This document shows positions 61,783-64,000 of a stretch of DNA of 64,000 nucleotides, piece by piece; the first letter of the stretch is position 1; the number at the start of each line of letters is the position of its first letter. The notes under the pieces are model-generated. The model was given only the letters and a program-made list of their open reading frames with translations, ran no database searches and was not told where the DNA came from. The translations under genes were made by a program, and so were the position numbers. Origin of the DNA: Desulfobulbaceae bacterium (GTDB lineage: Bacteria > Desulfobacterota > Desulfobulbia > Desulfobulbales > SURF-16); contig JAGXFQ010000001.1 of assembly GCA_024637145.1 (NCBI GenBank), positions 1-64,000 of the forward strand, read 5' to 3'.

Positions 61783-64000
61783 TCTTCAAGGCCTGATAGT
61801 CGGTCTTGCCCGTGCCAAGCACCGGGATCTCCTCGACCTGAATCAGGCGCCGGACGTTATGAAGCGGTGAAAGCCCGGCGGCGCGGATGGCCTTGTTAGC
61901 CTCTTCCCTCGACATCGCAAAGGTAACAAAAAGCACTACCTCAGGCTGCTCTTCATGGGCAGTGGCCTCCACGGCCAGGGGAACGGCGTCATCCGGAGCG
62001 CTCTCTATCTGGCTCAACAAGGCGGTCTCAATGGCCGGCAGGGAGATCATCTCGCCGCCGAGCTTAATAAACCGCTTCAAGCGCCCGCGAAAGGTGAGAA
62101 TCCCCTGCTCGTCCTCAGAGACCAGATCCCCGGTCTCATACCACTCCTTGCCGTCATATTCCACAAAGGGCTGTTTGCCGTCATGGTGGAGATAGCCCCT
62201 GAAGACATTGGGGCCACGGACCAGCAGCACGCCCTGCTGGCCACGGGGCACGGGCTGTTGCCCAGCCACATCTACAATGACATGCTCCATGGAGGGGAGC
62301 AGAGGGCCGATGCTGCCTGCCACCGGATTCGCCGGCCTGTTGAGAGTGACGCCGGGGGCACACTCGGTGACGCCGTACGCCTCACACATCACCACCTGGG
62401 GACAGGCACGGCCCATGGCCTCATAGACATGAGGGGGGCATTTCTCGGCCCCGGTAAAGACGAGGCGGAGGCTTACGAGCTGGCCCGGGAGTGCGGCCCG
62501 CAGAATACCGTTTAAAAAGGTGGGGGTGCCGATCAGCACCGTGGTCTTGTACACCTCGCAGATCTTGGCCAGGATGCCGGCCTCGGTGGGGTTGGCATGG
62601 TAGACGGTCTTCACCCCCAGACAAACGGAGAGCAGCAGGGTGCCGGTGAGACCGAGTGAGTGAAAGGGCGGCAACATGCCCAGGAGGCTGTCATTGCCGT
62701 GGAATTGCAGAACCTGGCCGACATCACGGAGGTTGGCCAGAAAATTGGCATGGCTGAGGGGCACGGCCTTGGGCCTGGCCTCGGAGCCGGAGGTAAAGAG
62801 AATGGCGGCGATCGCATCCCCTGAGCCATGGCGGCCAAGCAGGGAGCAACTGCCGTAACTCTTTAATTTGGCTATTATCTTCTGCGGCAGCGAAAAGGTG
62901 GCGCCCATCTCCTCAAGGAGGAGCCAAGCCACCTTGAGACGGTCAAGTTTCAGGCCCTGATCAGTGAGGCGTGTCATCAGGGGCTGGGCCGAAATCACCG
63001 TCTGCACCCCGACCTTGTCCAGACAATAGGCCATATTGCCCTGGCCCACGGTCCAGTTGACCATGACCGGTGTTTTGCCGGCAAAAAGCAGGGCCAGATA
63101 GGCAAGGGTACAGCCCACCCCGGCCGGCAGCATGAGACCGACACGATCACCGGCAATCTTTGCGAACTGCGGCACCAGGAGATGCAGGGCAATAATGATA
63201 TCACGATTGCTGCGCACGCCGCTGCGCAGATCAGCGATAATGGCCTTATCCGGATCTTTTCTGGCCTGCTGGAGGAAAAGTTCAGTGATGGTCTCTCCGG
63301 CGCCCAGCACCAGGGGCCCGCTCTTCTGGGCGGCAAACCAGGCGGGAGGAGGCAGGCCGACCTGGTCATCCTTGCGGCTGATCATCTGGCCAGAGGCGGC
63401 CAGCAGCAGGTCCTCGGCCGTGTTGAGGCTCTCCAGCTCCTCAATGGTGAATCCGAACTCCTGCTCAATCCAGACCACCAGCTCGGCCAGCCCCAGGGAG
63501 TCCAGGCCAAGGTCGCTGGCCAGATTATCCTTTTTCTGGACATGCTCGACCCCGCTGATCTCGCTGATCTTGGCAAAGACCTGCGTCCGCACCGCCTCGC
63601 TCACCTTGCCGCTGTCACCGACGATCTTCTTTTTACCCGGCTCCGCTCTGAGCTGCGGGCGGCTGCCCTGCCACCAGAAATGGGGCACAAAAGTATTGGC
63701 TGCCGCCTTTTTATTATAAAAATCTTCCAGATATTTGTTGAGCAGCAACCGGTCGCCGTTATGGGGAAGGTCGGCAGGCTCCTCAAACTCAAGGACAACC
63801 TGGCGCTTGGGCATAAAGAAGATGCCATTGATCAGGAGATAGAAGATATGTTTGGAAATGTCGGCCAGCAGGGTCGGCGTCCGACCGCTGGCCCTGGAAA
63901 AGGAGGAGCCCCACAGACCGGTGGTACGCACCAGAACAACGCGGGTTTCCGGGGCCTGCTTAAGAATGGCCGCCACCCCGCCGTTGGCGCGGAGCGATTC
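61772..64000 (-). CDS. PlsC-ACP-acyl ligase fusion (partial, 5' end beyond window)
   Basis: At least 742 residues, open to the window edge. The visible N-terminal part (RTTGLWGSSFSRASG) is the end of a PlsC-type acyltransferase domain. Next comes an acyl carrier-like domain with the phosphopantetheine site SDLGLDSLGLAEL (~160). The rest is an AMP-dependent acyl ligase: AAILFTSGSEARPKAVPLSH, CEAYGVTECAPGVTLN, WYETGDLVSEDEQG and the GKTDYQALKR C-terminal Lys. It resembles Aas-type 2-acylglycerophosphoethanolamine acyltransferase/acyl-ACP synthetase but carries its own ACP. It probably activates fatty acids for lipid remodelling. The gene converges on amrA. Confidence 0.85.
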   Translation of the reverse strand, partial: ESLRANGGVAAILKQAPETRVVLVRTTGLWGSSFSRASGRTPTLLADISKHIFYLLINGIFFMPKRQVVLEFEEPADLPHNGDRLLLNKYLEDFYNKKAAANTFVPHFWWQGSRPQLRAEPGKKKIVGDSGKVSEAVRTQVFAKISEISGVEHVQKKDNLASDLGLDSLGLAELVVWIEQEFGFTIEELESLNTAEDLLLAASGQMISRKDDQVGLPPPAWFAAQKSGPLVLGAGETITELFLQQARKDPDKAIIADLRSGVRSNRDIIIALHLLVPQFAKIAGDRVGLMLPAGVGCTLAYLALLFAGKTPVMVNWTVGQGNMAYCLDKVGVQTVISAQPLMTRLTDQGLKLDRLKVAWLLLEEMGATFSLPQKIIAKLKSYGSCSLLGRHGSGDAIAAILFTSGSEARPKAVPLSHANFLANLRDVGQVLQFHGNDSLLGMLPPFHSLGLTGTLLLSVCLGVKTVYHANPTEAGILAKICEVYKTTVLIGTPTFLNGILRAALPGQLVSLRLVFTGAEKCPPHVYEAMGRACPQVVMCEAYGVTECAPGVTLNRPANPVAGSIGPLLPSMEHVIVDVAGQQPVPRGQQGVLLVRGPNVFRGYLHHDGKQPFVEYDGKEWYETGDLVSEDEQGILTFRGRLKRFIKLGGEMISLPAIETALLSQIESAPDDAVPLAVEATAHEEQPEVVLFVTFAMSREEANKAIRAAGLSPLHNVRRLIQVEEIPVLGTGKTDYQALKRML

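Overview
The window looks like a chromosome segment from a Gram-negative anaerobe of the Desulfobacterota, most likely a Desulfobulbus-type bacterium. This is inferred from a sodium-pumping methylmalonyl-CoA decarboxylase operon, a PEP-CTERM/exosortase exopolysaccharide locus, an ArsC-like protein with an in-frame UGA that reads as selenocysteine, an AmmeMemoRadiSam gene pair, and the neighbourhoods lysS-lolC-lolD-bamA and mfd-surA-rodZ-recO. No rRNA is present to settle the taxonomy.

Layout. (1) 1-15.6 kb, all on the minus strand: an exopolysaccharide locus. Read from its promoter end it holds a polysaccharide deacetylase, EpsI, an exosortase, a UDP-GlcNAc 4-epimerase, four glycosyltransferases, a Wzy-like polymerase, another glycosyltransferase, a Wzx-like flippase, a CapK/PaaK-like adenylate-forming enzyme and a last glycosyltransferase. 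Its distal end is AT-rich, with gaps, an inverted repeat and a transposase remnant, so it looks mosaic. (2) 15.6-19.2 kb: a PEP-CTERM protein behind a sigma-54-type promoter, a PilZ protein and a PAS-AAA-type sigma-54 activator, together a plausible control unit for the locus. (3) 19.7-26.1 kb: tRNA-Val and tRNA-Asp, then lon, clpX, clpP, tig and tRNA-Leu (protein quality control). (4) 26.3-42.7 kb, plus strand: a MetE-like protein, lysS, lolC, lolD, bamA, mfd, surA, a RodZ-like gene, recO, a Bax-like hydrolase and a SlyD-like isomerase (envelope biogenesis and repair). (5) 43.1-45.1 kb: a chemoreceptor with two CZB-like sensor modules. (6) 45.5-49.1 kb, minus strand: the methylmalonyl-CoA decarboxylase operon. 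(7) 49.6-55.8 kb, plus strand: TonB-dependent receptor, YfiR-like protein, PAS histidine kinase and REC-HK-REC hybrid, apparently one envelope-to-cytoplasm signalling operon. (8) 55.8-64 kb: TVP38-like membrane protein, glucokinase, a 68-residue protein, the selenoprotein, a ComM/YifB ATPase, the Memo/AMMECR1 pair and a PlsC-ACP-acyl ligase fusion cut by the window end.

The most notable item is 57903-58250. A 115-residue ArsC/thioredoxin-fold protein is split by an in-frame TGA at codon 12, in a UxxC redox motif, with a SECIS-like hairpin just downstream; ordinary ORF calling keeps only a fragment. Other points of interest are the sigma-54 promoter and intrinsic terminator bracketing the start of the exopolysaccharide operon, a 148-bp tandem duplication that copies the 3' ends of two convergent genes, two MITE-like elements, and the TonB/YfiR/kinase operon.
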